DNA of 44,913 bases. It comes from Burkholderia sp. S171. GTDB lineage: Bacteria > Pseudomonadota > Gammaproteobacteria > Burkholderiales > Burkholderiaceae. Below, piece after piece: positions 23,946 to 32,047 of the stretch (within the stretch, counting starts at the first letter, position 1; each line of letters opens with the position of its first letter). The stretch spans positions 189,607-234,519 of the forward strand of contig NZ_LMUF01000039.1 of assembly GCF_009766085.1 (NCBI RefSeq), written 5' to 3'. Made by a program: the position numbers and the translations under genes. The notes under the pieces are model-generated. The model was not told the DNA's origin. It saw nothing but the letters and a program-made list of their open reading frames with translations, and did no database searches.

Positions 23946-26504
23946 ATGAACAAGGTCTTTAAATCAGTTTGGAGCGAAGCTCTCGGTGCTTGGGTTGCTG
24001 CATCGGAATTGTGTCGCGGGCGCGGGAAGGGCGGCGGGAAGGTGGCGCGGGCGGTGGCAGCGGTAGCGCTGGTCCTCGCTGCCGGCGGGGTCATGGCATC
24101 GACTACCAGTGGCAATGGGGCCACGACAGTGGGTCCTGCCGACAACGCGTTAGGAGACGGATCGTACGCCAACGGCGCTGCGGGTGCCAGCACGGACGCG
24201 GTAAACGGATCGCAGCTCTACGCAACGAACCAAAGCGTGGCTCAGAACGCAACGGCGATTGCTGCAAATACAAGTGACATCGTGACGAACGCTTCAGCCA
24301 TTGCCGCGAACACGAGCGACATTGCGACCAACGCTTCGGCCATTGCCGCGAACACGGGTGACATTGCGACCAACGCTTCGGCCGTCGCCGCGAACACGAA
24401 CGACATTGCGACCAACACGTCGGCCATCGCTACAAACACGAGCGATATCAGCTCGATCAACACGCAGGTTGGTTCGCTGAACACGCAAATCGCCGATGCG
24501 GTGAAATACGATAGCGCCGAGCACGACTCAATTTCGCTCGGCGGCACGAGTGGAACGAAGATCACGAACGTGGCGGCAGGCGATGTTTCATCGGCTACCA
24601 GCACGGACGCGGTAAACGGCTCGCAGCTCTACGCAACGAACCAAAGCGTGGCTCAAAACACGTCGGCGATTGCTGCTAACACGAGCAACATCGCCCAAAA
24701 CACGAGCGATATCGCGACGAACGTAACGGCCATCGCGCAAAACACCAGCGATATCGGCACGCTGAACACGCAAATGGCCGACGCCGTGAAATACGATGAC
24801 GCGTCACACGCCTCGATGACCCTCACCGGCACGGCCGGTACGGTTATCAAGAACGTCGCTGCCGGACAAATGACGGCTGACAGCACGGAAGCCGTGATCG
24901 GTTCGCAATTGTTCGCCGTGCAACAAAGCGTCGGCGAGCAGGGCGCGATTCTCGCCGACTCGGTTCGCTACGACTCAAGCAGTCACGACAAGATCACGCT
25001 CGGCGATCCGACGGCAGGACCGGTCGCGCTGACGAACGTCAAGGCCGGCGATGTATCGGCGAGTAGCCTGGACGCAGTGAACGGTTCGCAGTTGTACTCG
25101 GTCACGGAAAACGTCACGCAAAACACCGCGGATATCGCCAGCCTCAACACGTCGATGAACGATTTGAACAACGGCACGTCCGGGCTCGTTCGCCAGGATG
25201 CGGACACCCTGGCGCTCAGCGTCGGCGCGAATACGGGCGGCAGCGTATTCAGCTTCGCCGGGCTGGATGGCGCTCGCGTCCTCACCGGCGTGGCGAACGG
25301 TGCGGTGAACAGCGCTAGTGTGGATGCGGTCAATGGCTCGCAATTGTTCCATTCATCGACAAGCGTTGCCGCGGCATTGGGTGGCGGCGCAGGCGTCGAC
25401 GCAAACGGCGGCGTCACGGCGCCCTCGTACACGGTCGACGGCAAACAGGTCAGCGATGTCGGTTCAGCCGTCAGCAACCTCGATGGACGCGTCACGCAAA
25501 ATAGCGCGGACATCGCAGGCATGAAAGGCGATCTCGCCGATGTATCGAAGACGGCTGCGAACGCAGTGGCCTACGATTCCACCGATCACAGCAAGGTCAC
25601 GCTCGGCGGAACCGATGCAAGTGCCGCCGTGCAGTTGACCAACGTAGCGGACGGGGATCTTTCGGCGACCAGCACGGATGCAGTCAACGGCAGCCAACTT
25701 GGCGCGACCAACGCACGCGTCTCGGCAGTCGAAACCGCAATCACGAACTTCGAGAGCTCGGGTTTTGCAGGATCGACAGGGTCAGCCACAGGAGACGGGG
25801 CAGCGGCAATCGGAACAAATGCGGACGCTTCTGGCGCCAGCTCAATGGCGGCAGGATCGAACTCGACGGCATCGGGAAACGACTCCACGGCAATGGGCGG
25901 CAACGCCACAGCCTCTGGCGATAACTCGACCGCAGCCGGCGCTAATGCGACAGCCTCCGGCGATGCATCGGCGGCATTCGGTGGAAACGCCGCGGCTTCG
26001 GGAAGCAACGCTGTCGCGATCGGTGGAAACTCGCAAGCGTCGGGAAGCGGTTCGGTTGCATTCGGTGGAAACAGCAGCGCGACGGCTGATAACTCGGTCG
26101 CGTTGGGCGCGAATTCGGTCGCCGATGAAGCGAACACGGTGTCTGTCGGATCGGCTGGCAACGAGCGCCGCGTGACCAACGTAGCGCCAGGCGTGAATGG
26201 TACTGACGCGACAAACGTGAACCAGTTGAACGCCTTGCGTGATGATGTGAGCACGAGCATGACGTCGCTAAGACGAGCTGCACTGGGTGGCGTTGCTGCA
26301 GCCATGGCAATGCCGAACCTGATGCCGAGCTCACCTGGCAAGACGGTAGTCGGTGCGGGCGTGGCCAACTACAAGGGCTACAACGCGTTTGCTGCCGGTG
26401 CGACGTATCGATCGGAAAACAGCAAATGGCTGGTGAACGGGGCGGTATCGGTTACGCCGAATGGTGACGCAGGCGTGCGTGCTCAAGCGGGCTACGAGTT
26501 TTAA
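23946..26504 (+). CDS. Trimeric autotransporter adhesin (YadA class, type Vc)
   Basis: An 852-residue surface adhesin. The N-terminus is an extended signal peptide region (MNKVFKSVWSEALGAWVAASE) followed by the hydrophobic core, typical of type V secretion. Residues about 60-600 are coiled-coil stalk with DAVNGSQLYATN-type connectors and heptad-like ANTSDIATNASAI repeats. A YadA-like left-handed roll of 14-residue ASGxxSxAxGxNA units occupies about 616-728, followed by a neck (ERRVTNVAPG, TDATNVNQL) and the C-terminal 12-stranded trimeric anchor ending in GYEF. Having the head-type roll near the membrane anchor, distal stalk first, is an unusual layout. The start is fixed by the ESPR motif. 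A terminator follows. Confidence 0.92.
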   Translation: MNKVFKSVWSEALGAWVAASELCRGRGKGGGKVARAVAAVALVLAAGGVMASTTSGNGATTVGPADNALGDGSYANGAAGASTDAVNGSQLYATNQSVAQNATAIAANTSDIVTNASAIAANTSDIATNASAIAANTGDIATNASAVAANTNDIATNTSAIATNTSDISSINTQVGSLNTQIADAVKYDSAEHDSISLGGTSGTKITNVAAGDVSSATSTDAVNGSQLYATNQSVAQNTSAIAANTSNIAQNTSDIATNVTAIAQNTSDIGTLNTQMADAVKYDDASHASMTLTGTAGTVIKNVAAGQMTADSTEAVIGSQLFAVQQSVGEQGAILADSVRYDSSSHDKITLGDPTAGPVALTNVKAGDVSASSLDAVNGSQLYSVTENVTQNTADIASLNTSMNDLNNGTSGLVRQDADTLALSVGANTGGSVFSFAGLDGARVLTGVANGAVNSASVDAVNGSQLFHSSTSVAAALGGGAGVDANGGVTAPSYTVDGKQVSDVGSAVSNLDGRVTQNSADIAGMKGDLADVSKTAANAVAYDSTDHSKVTLGGTDASAAVQLTNVADGDLSATSTDAVNGSQLGATNARVSAVETAITNFESSGFAGSTGSATGDGAAAIGTNADASGASSMAAGSNSTASGNDSTAMGGNATASGDNSTAAGANATASGDASAAFGGNAAASGSNAVAIGGNSQASGSGSVAFGGNSSATADNSVALGANSVADEANTVSVGSAGNERRVTNVAPGVNGTDATNVNQLNALRDDVSTSMTSLRRAALGGVAAAMAMPNLMPSSPGKTVVGAGVANYKGYNAFAAGATYRSENSKWLVNGAVSVTPNGDAGVRAQAGYEF
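24192..24655 (+). repeat. Long near-identical direct repeats in the adhesin stalk
   Basis: A stretch of about 57 bases encoding STDAVNGSQLYATNQSVAQN occurs at about 24190-24248 and again at about 24600-24658 with only two or three differences. Such repeats can recombine and shorten the stalk in frame. Confidence 0.75.
24246..24455 (+). repeat. Five tandem 42-bp repeats in the adhesin stalk
   Basis: Five consecutive 14-codon units, starting at 24246, 24288, 24330, 24372 and 24414, encode variants of NASAIAANTSDIAT. The second to fourth are nearly identical in DNA, suggesting recent slippage or unequal crossover. A shorter degenerate cluster of the same type (NTSDIATN-like) recurs at about 24657-24755. 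Confidence 0.82.
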
Positions 26505-26529
26505 ACCCCGCTGTTCCACGAAGTAAGAG

Positions 26530-26560
26530 GGGCGATCCGAATTTTGGATCGCCCTTTTTT
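26530..26560 (+). terminator. Intrinsic terminator after the adhesin gene
   Basis: GGGCGATCC (26530-26538) pairs with GGATCGCCC (26546-26554), followed by six T residues. Confidence 0.9.
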
Positions 26561-26629
26561 GACGTCACGGTGTTCGCTTGAGTTGAACAGACCATATCCC
26601 TCATTCAATGATTTCTTTGGGAGTGCGCC

Positions 26630-26645
26630 TATGAGGATTCTCATA
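26630..26645. promoter_or_regulatory. Inverted repeat, possible regulator-binding site
   Basis: TATGAG and CTCATA are exact inverted arms around GATT, located 142 bases upstream of the 56-codon ORF. The shape (TGAGGA-TTCTCA) is similar to enterobacterial RcsB boxes. Binding by the RcsB-like protein encoded at 19331 is a hypothesis. Confidence 0.35.
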
Positions 26646-26786
26646 ACCTCCCAATAAAATACAAATAGAGGAAAGCTTAGGCGGCGTCACTGCTGGCCAG
26701 GCGTTTGTAAGAGGTGCGGTTCCGAAATATGTTGAATCCGCCGTAGTTTTTAAAATCAATCAATATATTAGGAATACGTATAAATC

Positions 26787-26957
26787 ATGAAAAGGAAATA
26801 TAAATCGGTATTGAACGAGGTCTCCACCAAGCGTGAAGTAATTAGTCAAAAACCAGCGGACGGTTACAAGCTTTTTGAACGGAAACGTGGCATTCCTTTA
26901 GCGGCTCCGTCGAAGACTGCACAAGCAACAAATCTTCGATTGTGGTCGTTGTCATGA
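26787..26957 (+). CDS. Possible small basic protein (56 codons)
   Basis: An ATG at 26787 opens a frame of 56 residues (starting MKRKYKSVLNEVSTKREV, basic, no membrane segment) that ends at a TGA at 26955-26957. The stop overlaps an in-frame ATG of the NlpC/P60 gene (ATGA at 26954-26957), and a GAGG ribosome site for the next ATG at 26969 lies across the stop, an arrangement typical of translational coupling. The ribosome site of this ORF itself is poor and the family is unknown. It could be a leader peptide, a small protein, or chance. Confidence 0.35.
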   Translation: MKRKYKSVLNEVSTKREVISQKPADGYKLFERKRGIPLAAPSKTAQATNLRLWSLS

Positions 26958-26968
26958 GGCGGACTGAA

Positions 26969-27757
26969 ATGAAAAACGATCTGTCTCATGGTGTGCGTCG
27001 ACAATCGCCAGGCATACATGTCAGAAACGGATTGCGGAAAACGCATTCGGCCCAGTTAATGACCGTGGTCGGCGGATTGATCGTCGCCGCAGCATCGGCG
27101 CCTGTATCGGCATCGACGGCGGATTTGGCGAGCTTGTTGGCGCAGCGACCGGTCTTTGCGTCGGTTCCGGCAACGGCACTGTCGCCGTCGCAGTCACTCG
27201 CGCGGGCACGGTCGCTATCACTATCACCGGCACTGGAGCTCGCGAGCAATAGACATATCGCGGCGGGCGCGGTTGAAGTCAGGGAGCCGGTTTCTCTCGA
27301 TGGCGATGCGTTACTTTATGATCCTGCCCGAAATCAGGAATCTGCCACCCAGGAACAGGACATAGCCGGGACTGCGCCCAGTGCCAGACTGTCGGGGGTT
27401 CTGGAAAAGGCCGAGACGATGATTGGCGTTCCTTACGTGTGGGGTGGCAATACACCGGCGCAGGGACTGGATTGCAGCGGCTTCGTGCGCTACGTCTACG
27501 CGAAGGCAGCGGGAATTTTATTGCCGAGAGTTTCAGCGCAAATCAGCCGTCAAGGCGTGGCGGTGGCGCAAAGCGACTTGCATCCCGGTGACCTCGTGTT
27601 CTTTAATACAACTCGCGGTACAGCAACGCACGTTGGCATTTACGTCGGTGAGAATCAGTTTATTCACGCACCGAAGAAAGGTGCGTTCGTTCGCATCGAA
27701 TCGATGAAAAGCGCCTATTGGACTCATCGATATTACGGTGCGCGCCGAGTCGCGTAA
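26969..27757 (+). CDS. Secreted NlpC/P60 (C40) cell-wall peptidase
   Basis: A protein of about 262 residues that probably cleaves peptidoglycan stem peptides (gamma-D-Glu to meso-Dap type). A basic lead is followed by a hydrophobic signal segment (MTVVGGLIVAAASAPVSA). After a roughly 90-residue Ser/Ala-rich linker comes the NlpC/P60 domain: GVPYVWGGNTPAQGLDCSGFVRYVY with catalytic Cys169, THVGIYVG with His221, and IHAPKKG with the third polar site. Position 26969 is preferred over the ATG at 26954 because GAGG sits nine bases upstream. It is adjacent to a surface adhesin and may help insert or remodel envelope structures. It ends at a strong terminator. Confidence 0.87.
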   Translation: MKNDLSHGVRRQSPGIHVRNGLRKTHSAQLMTVVGGLIVAAASAPVSASTADLASLLAQRPVFASVPATALSPSQSLARARSLSLSPALELASNRHIAAGAVEVREPVSLDGDALLYDPARNQESATQEQDIAGTAPSARLSGVLEKAETMIGVPYVWGGNTPAQGLDCSGFVRYVYAKAAGILLPRVSAQISRQGVAVAQSDLHPGDLVFFNTTRGTATHVGIYVGENQFIHAPKKGAFVRIESMKSAYWTHRYYGARRVA

Positions 27758-27784
27758 GCGTTGAATCCAGGAACCTTGGAAGAC

Positions 27785-27820
27785 AAAACGCCCGATGTTG
27801 CTATCGGGCGTTTTGTTTTG
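27785..27820. terminator. Bidirectional terminator between the NlpC/P60 gene and the ferredoxin oxidoreductase
   Basis: AAAACGCCCGAT (27785-27796) and ATCGGGCGTTTT (27803-27814) form a perfect 12-bp stem with A- and T-flanks, serving both convergent genes. Confidence 0.9.
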
Positions 27821-27840
27821 TCGTGCGTTGCGCTAAGAAC

Positions 27841-30800
27841 TTAGGCTACTTGTCGCGTCTCACCACCTGCCGGCGTACGCCACTTCGCGAGCAGCGCATT
27901 CCACTTTATACGCGCCGCATTCACGTTGTTGTCCTTCACGTGACCGTAACCGCGCATTGAATCGGGCAGGTTCGCCAGTTCTATTGCCAGCGGCAACTTC
28001 TCCGCTGTCAATCCACCAATCAACTCCTTCACCAGCGCGTCGTAATCCGCGATCAGCGCCCGTTCCATCTTCCGTTCTTCAGTCTTGCCGAAGATATCGA
28101 ACGATGTTCCGCGCAGGAACTTCATCTTCGCCAAAACCTTCATGGCGGACAAGACCCACGGGCCGTACTGCTTCTTGATCAGATGACCGTGCGCGTCCTT
28201 CTTCGAGAGCATGGGCGGCGCAAGGTGAAACTTCACTTTCCACTCGCCTTCGAAGCTGCCCTTCAACCGCTCCACGAACGCCGGATCGGCGTAAAGGCGC
28301 GCGACTTCATACTCGTCCTTGTACGCCATCAGCTTGTGCAGGTTCTTCGCGACAGCTTCGGTCAACGCGTACTGACCGTCGCCTAAACCGAGCGCCGCTT
28401 CCGCCTTACGCACTTCGGTCACGAGCCGGGCGTAACGTGCCGCGTACGCTTCGTTCTGGTAATCGGAGAGATAAGCGATGCGCTTTTCGATCAACGTGTC
28501 CAGCGCCTTCGGCGTATGCAGCGCGATGATCTTGCTGCCCCCTTCCGATCCTGACGATATCCCGCCACGACCTTGTGCCTTGACCAGCCGGTTCACGCTG
28601 TCCAGATCGTGAGCTGCGTGGCGACCCCATTCGAACGCAGCGAGATTCTTTTCGACTTGCACTGCATTCAATTCGATAGCGCGAACCAACGATTCATGCC
28701 GCAACGGCACCCAGCCGCGTTGCCACGCAAAACCGAGCACGAACGGATTGGTGTAAATGGCGTCGCCGAGGAGCGCGACAGCGAAGCGATTTGCATCGAC
28801 GAGTGCAACGTGTTCGCCCGCGGCCGTGCGGATATCGGCTTCCGCGCTCGCGCCGGGAAAGCGCCAATTGGGATTCTTGATGAATTCGGCAGTCGGCGTT
28901 TCAGCGCTGTTGACCACCACGCGTGTATGGCCCGGTTGCATGCGCGAGCCGCATTCGTCGCTGGCGGTGACGATCGGATCGCAACCGATCACCAGATCCG
29001 CTTCGCCCATCGCGATGCGGGTGGCGTGGATATCGCCGGGATGCGTGGCGATTTGCACATGGCTCATCACCGCGCCGCCTTTTTGCGCGAGACCGGTGAC
29101 ATCGAGCACGGTCACGCCCTTTTGTTCCAAGTGCGAGGCCATGCCGAGCAATGCGCCAATGGTCACAACGCCCGTGCCGCCTACGCCTGTGACCAGCACG
29201 CCGTACGGCCGATCGATCAACGGTAGTTCGGGCGTGGGCAAGGGCGGCATTGCATCGCCGGAAATACTCGATACCTTCGGCTTCTTCAACTGTCCGCCTT
29301 CAACCGTGACGAAGCTCGGGCAGAAACCGTTCACGCACGAGTAGTCCTTGTTGCAGGTCGACTGGTTGATCTGGCGTTTCGTGCCGTATTCAGTGTCGAG
29401 TGGTTCGACCGACAGGCAGTTCGATTTCACCGAGCAATCGCCGCAGCCTTCGCACACGGCTTCATTGATGACCACGCGCTTCGCCGGATCGGGGTACGCG
29501 CCGCGTTTCCTGCGCCGGCGTTTTTCCGTCGCGCACGTCTGGTCGTAAATTAGGATCGTGGTGCCGGTGATCTCACGTAGCGCGCGCTGAACTTCATCGA
29601 GCTTGTCGCGATGAAATACATCGATACCCGGCGCCAGTCCCACGTTTGCCTGATATTTCTCGGGTTCATCGGTGACGATCACGATCTTCGTCGCGCCTTC
29701 GGCCGCCAGTTGATGCGTGATTTGCGGCACGGTGAGCACGCCGTCTACGGGCTGGCCGCCGGTCATCGCGACAGCGTCGTTGTAGAGGATCTTGTACGTG
29801 ATGTTCGTCTTCGACGCGATCGCCGCGCGGATCGCGAGCAGCCCCGAGTGGAAGTACGTGCCGTCGCCCAGATTGGCGAACACGTGTTTGTCGTGGGTGA
29901 ACGGCGCCTGGCCGATCCACGCGACGCCTTCGCCGCCCATCTGGCTGAACGTACTCGTGCTGCGGTCCATCCAGACGGTCATGTAGTGGCAACCGATGCC
30001 GGCCAACGCGCGCGATCCTTCCGGCACGTTCGTCGATGTATTGTGCGGACAGCCCGAGCAGAACCAGGGCTTGCGCTCGGCTTCAACACGGGGCCGCGCC
30101 AGCGCTCTTTCCTTCGCTTCGATCACCGCGATACGCGTGGCGATGCGGGCGCGGACATCGGCGGGAAGATCGAACTTGTCGAGCCGCGTGGCAATCGCCT
30201 TCGCGATGATCGCCGGCGACAATTCGTAGTGGGCCGGCAAAAGCCAGTTGCCCATCGGCACGGACCATTCGCCGCCCGCGCCATCCTTCTCGTCAAACTT
30301 GCCGAAAACACGTGGTCGTTGCGCATCGGGCCAGTTATAGAGCTCTTCCTTGATCGCGTACTCCAGGATCTGACGCTTTTCTTCAACGACCAGAATCTCT
30401 TGCAGCCCATGCGCGAACGCGTGCGCACCTTGCGCTTCAAGCGGCCACACGCAACCGACCTTGTACAAACGAATGCCGATGCGCCCGCAGGTTTCATCGT
30501 CGAGACCGAGATCGCTCAGCGCCTGACGCACATCGAGATAAGCCTTGCCCGCCGTCATGATGCCGAAGCGCGCATTCGGCGATTCAATCTCGATTCTGTC
30601 CAGCTTGTTCGCGCGCACGTAGGCGAGCGCCGCGTACCACTTGTAGTCGAGCAACCGCGCTTCCTGAACCAGCGGCGGATCAGGCCAGCGGATGTTGAGA
30701 CCGCCATCGGGCATTGCGAAATCAGTGGGCAGAACGATTTGCGTACGATGCGGATCGATATCAACCGAAGCCGATGATTCCACTACGTCGGTCACGCATT

Positions 30801-31440
30801 TCATCGCGACCCAGAGGCCGGAGTAACGGCTCATCGCCCAGCCATGCAGGCCGAAGTCCAGATATTCCTGCACATTCGATGGAAACAGCACCGGTAGCCC
30901 GCACGCCTTGAAGATGTGTTCGGACTGGTGCGCGAGCGTGGAGGATTTGGCGGCGTGATCGTCACCGGCGAGCACTAGAACGCCGCCATGCTGCGATGAG
31001 CCCGCCGAATTGCCATGCTTGAACACATCGCCGGTTCTGTCGACGCCCGGCCCTTTGCCGTACCACATCGAGAACACGCCGTCGTATTTGGCGCTGGGAT
31101 AAAGATTGACCTGCTGCGAGCCCCACACGGCGGTGGCCGCGAGGTCTTCATTCACGCCGGGCTGGAACACGACCTGATGCGAAGCGAGATGTTTCTTCGC
31201 TTTCCACAGATGTTGATCGAGTGCGCCGAGCGGAGAACCGCGATAGCCGGAAATGAAGCCGGCGGTGTTCAGCCCCGCGGCGTGATCGCGTTGTTGTTGC
31301 AGCATCGGCAGCCGAACCAGCGCCTGTATGCCGCTCATGTACGCGCGACCGCGTTCCAGGGTGTATTTGTCGTCGAGAGTGACGGAATTCAGCGCGGCTT
31401 CTAGGGAAGCTTTTTGTTCCGCGTCAAGAGGGGCATTCAT
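27841..31440 (-). CDS. Indolepyruvate ferredoxin oxidoreductase, single-polypeptide type
   Basis: A 1199-residue cytoplasmic enzyme that oxidatively decarboxylates arylpyruvates (indolepyruvate, phenylpyruvate) to the aryl-acetyl-CoA with ferredoxin as acceptor. The N-terminal thiamine-diphosphate module includes GFISGYRGSPLGALDQ and GVNEDLAATAVWGSQQ; the second TPP site is seen as GIGCHYM...GGEGVAWIGQAPF...NLGDGTYFHSG. Fe-S cysteines occur in CEGCGDCSVKSNC and in the CSGCPHN segment. The C-terminal gamma-like part has GVGGTGVVTIGALLG. It fuses what archaea encode as separate subunits. A GGAGAGA ribosome site precedes the ATG. Genes nearby (hppD, paaABCDE) act on the same amino acid degradation routes. 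Confidence 0.92.
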   Translation of the reverse strand: MNAPLDAEQKASLEAALNSVTLDDKYTLERGRAYMSGIQALVRLPMLQQQRDHAAGLNTAGFISGYRGSPLGALDQHLWKAKKHLASHQVVFQPGVNEDLAATAVWGSQQVNLYPSAKYDGVFSMWYGKGPGVDRTGDVFKHGNSAGSSQHGGVLVLAGDDHAAKSSTLAHQSEHIFKACGLPVLFPSNVQEYLDFGLHGWAMSRYSGLWVAMKCVTDVVESSASVDIDPHRTQIVLPTDFAMPDGGLNIRWPDPPLVQEARLLDYKWYAALAYVRANKLDRIEIESPNARFGIMTAGKAYLDVRQALSDLGLDDETCGRIGIRLYKVGCVWPLEAQGAHAFAHGLQEILVVEEKRQILEYAIKEELYNWPDAQRPRVFGKFDEKDGAGGEWSVPMGNWLLPAHYELSPAIIAKAIATRLDKFDLPADVRARIATRIAVIEAKERALARPRVEAERKPWFCSGCPHNTSTNVPEGSRALAGIGCHYMTVWMDRSTSTFSQMGGEGVAWIGQAPFTHDKHVFANLGDGTYFHSGLLAIRAAIASKTNITYKILYNDAVAMTGGQPVDGVLTVPQITHQLAAEGATKIVIVTDEPEKYQANVGLAPGIDVFHRDKLDEVQRALREITGTTILIYDQTCATEKRRRRKRGAYPDPAKRVVINEAVCEGCGDCSVKSNCLSVEPLDTEYGTKRQINQSTCNKDYSCVNGFCPSFVTVEGGQLKKPKVSSISGDAMPPLPTPELPLIDRPYGVLVTGVGGTGVVTIGALLGMASHLEQKGVTVLDVTGLAQKGGAVMSHVQIATHPGDIHATRIAMGEADLVIGCDPIVTASDECGSRMQPGHTRVVVNSAETPTAEFIKNPNWRFPGASAEADIRTAAGEHVALVDANRFAVALLGDAIYTNPFVLGFAWQRGWVPLRHESLVRAIELNAVQVEKNLAAFEWGRHAAHDLDSVNRLVKAQGRGGISSGSEGGSKIIALHTPKALDTLIEKRIAYLSDYQNEAYAARYARLVTEVRKAEAALGLGDGQYALTEAVAKNLHKLMAYKDEYEVARLYADPAFVERLKGSFEGEWKVKFHLAPPMLSKKDAHGHLIKKQYGPWVLSAMKVLAKMKFLRGTSFDIFGKTEERKMERALIADYDALVKELIGGLTAEKLPLAIELANLPDSMRGYGHVKDNNVNAARIKWNALLAKWRTPAGGETRQVA

Positions 31441-31763
31441 TGTGGGGTCTCTCCGCCAACGTTTGGGATCACCAAAGCACTTTAGGGCCTTGGCGTCTTG
31501 TGGACGCGTCGGCCGGGATTCTGAGTGTGCCCGTTTTGACTTTTTTTCAGCACTGGTAAAAACCCGCTGAAAAGTAATTTCAACATTGCACCGATGTTAC
31601 GACGTGTAAAAACGGCCGGATTTGGATGTCATTCGATGTCATCGGGGAACCGCACGCGCCGAGGGGTTTCAAACCCGCGATCGATGCACATTCGTGTCGG
31701 CTTTGCCGGCGGGACGAGCACGATTGCTGGACACACCGATGCACGCAGTTGAAGGAGAAAGCA
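31441..31763. other. Intergenic region upstream of the ferredoxin oxidoreductase
   Basis: About 320 bases between divergent units. It must hold the promoter of the large minus-strand gene. I see no clear hexamers, repeats or gene here. Confidence 0.4.
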
Positions 31764-31955
31764 GTGAAACAACGATACATCCAAAGTTTTTTGATGGTTT
31801 CCGCAGCATTTTTTGCGATGAACGCGCCCGTTCGCGTTGGCACCCCGGCTGGATCGGAGGTAACAATCTCCGGCAGACCGCGAATGACGCAGGTTCGGGT
31901 TGAACAGGTTTCGAATAAACAGACGGCGCAAAACAAGGACGACGCTGACGCCTGA
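31764..31955 (+). CDS. Small secreted-type protein (63 codons, GTG start)
   Basis: A GTG at 31764 follows an excellent Shine-Dalgarno (GAAGGAG, about 6 bases away). The product begins KQRYIQSFLMVSAAFFAMNAPVRV, a basic end plus hydrophobic stretch like a signal peptide, followed by a polar tail (QVSNKQTAQNKDDADA). It is closed by a strong terminator 40 bases later, so the unit has all the parts of a real small gene. The family is unknown. The reading frame is also open upstream, but without a better start. Confidence 0.5.
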   Translation: MKQRYIQSFLMVSAAFFAMNAPVRVGTPAGSEVTISGRPRMTQVRVEQVSNKQTAQNKDDADA

Positions 31956-31993
31956 GGGTTTGGATGCGCGAGGAACAGTTCGCGCAAATGAAC

Positions 31994-32031
31994 AAAAAAT
32001 GCCGGGGATCTTTGAATCGCCGGCATTTTTT
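31994..32031. terminator. Intrinsic terminator, bidirectional
   Basis: AAAAAATGCCGG (31994-32005) and CCGGCATTTTTT (32020-32031) form a 12-bp stem. It can end the small plus-strand gene and, from the other side, hppD (stop at 32048). Confidence 0.9.
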
Positions 32032-32047
32032 ATTCGCACCACACCTT

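Larger units (their letters stand above)
26505..26786. other. AT-rich intergenic region upstream of the NlpC/P60 unit
   Basis: After the adhesin terminator the DNA is visibly AT-richer than its surroundings. It holds a 16-base dyad TATGAG-GATT-CTCATA at 26630-26645, reminiscent of an RcsB box, and no coding region with family resemblance. AT-rich intervals in such high-GC genomes are often targets of H-NS-like silencing proteins. Confidence 0.45.

Noticed and set aside
24192..24755. Possible CRISPR array because of regular short repeats
   Set aside because: The repeats are 42-bp in-frame coding units of the adhesin stalk without unique spacers.
25586..26368. A 260-codon minus-strand frame opposite the adhesin head and neck
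   Set aside because: It is the complement of the AxG/NAxA repeat region, giving an artificial Pro/Ala/Val pattern.
29611..30777. A 388-codon plus-strand frame inside the ferredoxin oxidoreductase
   Set aside because: It is antisense to conserved catalytic segments and has biased composition; no start signal.
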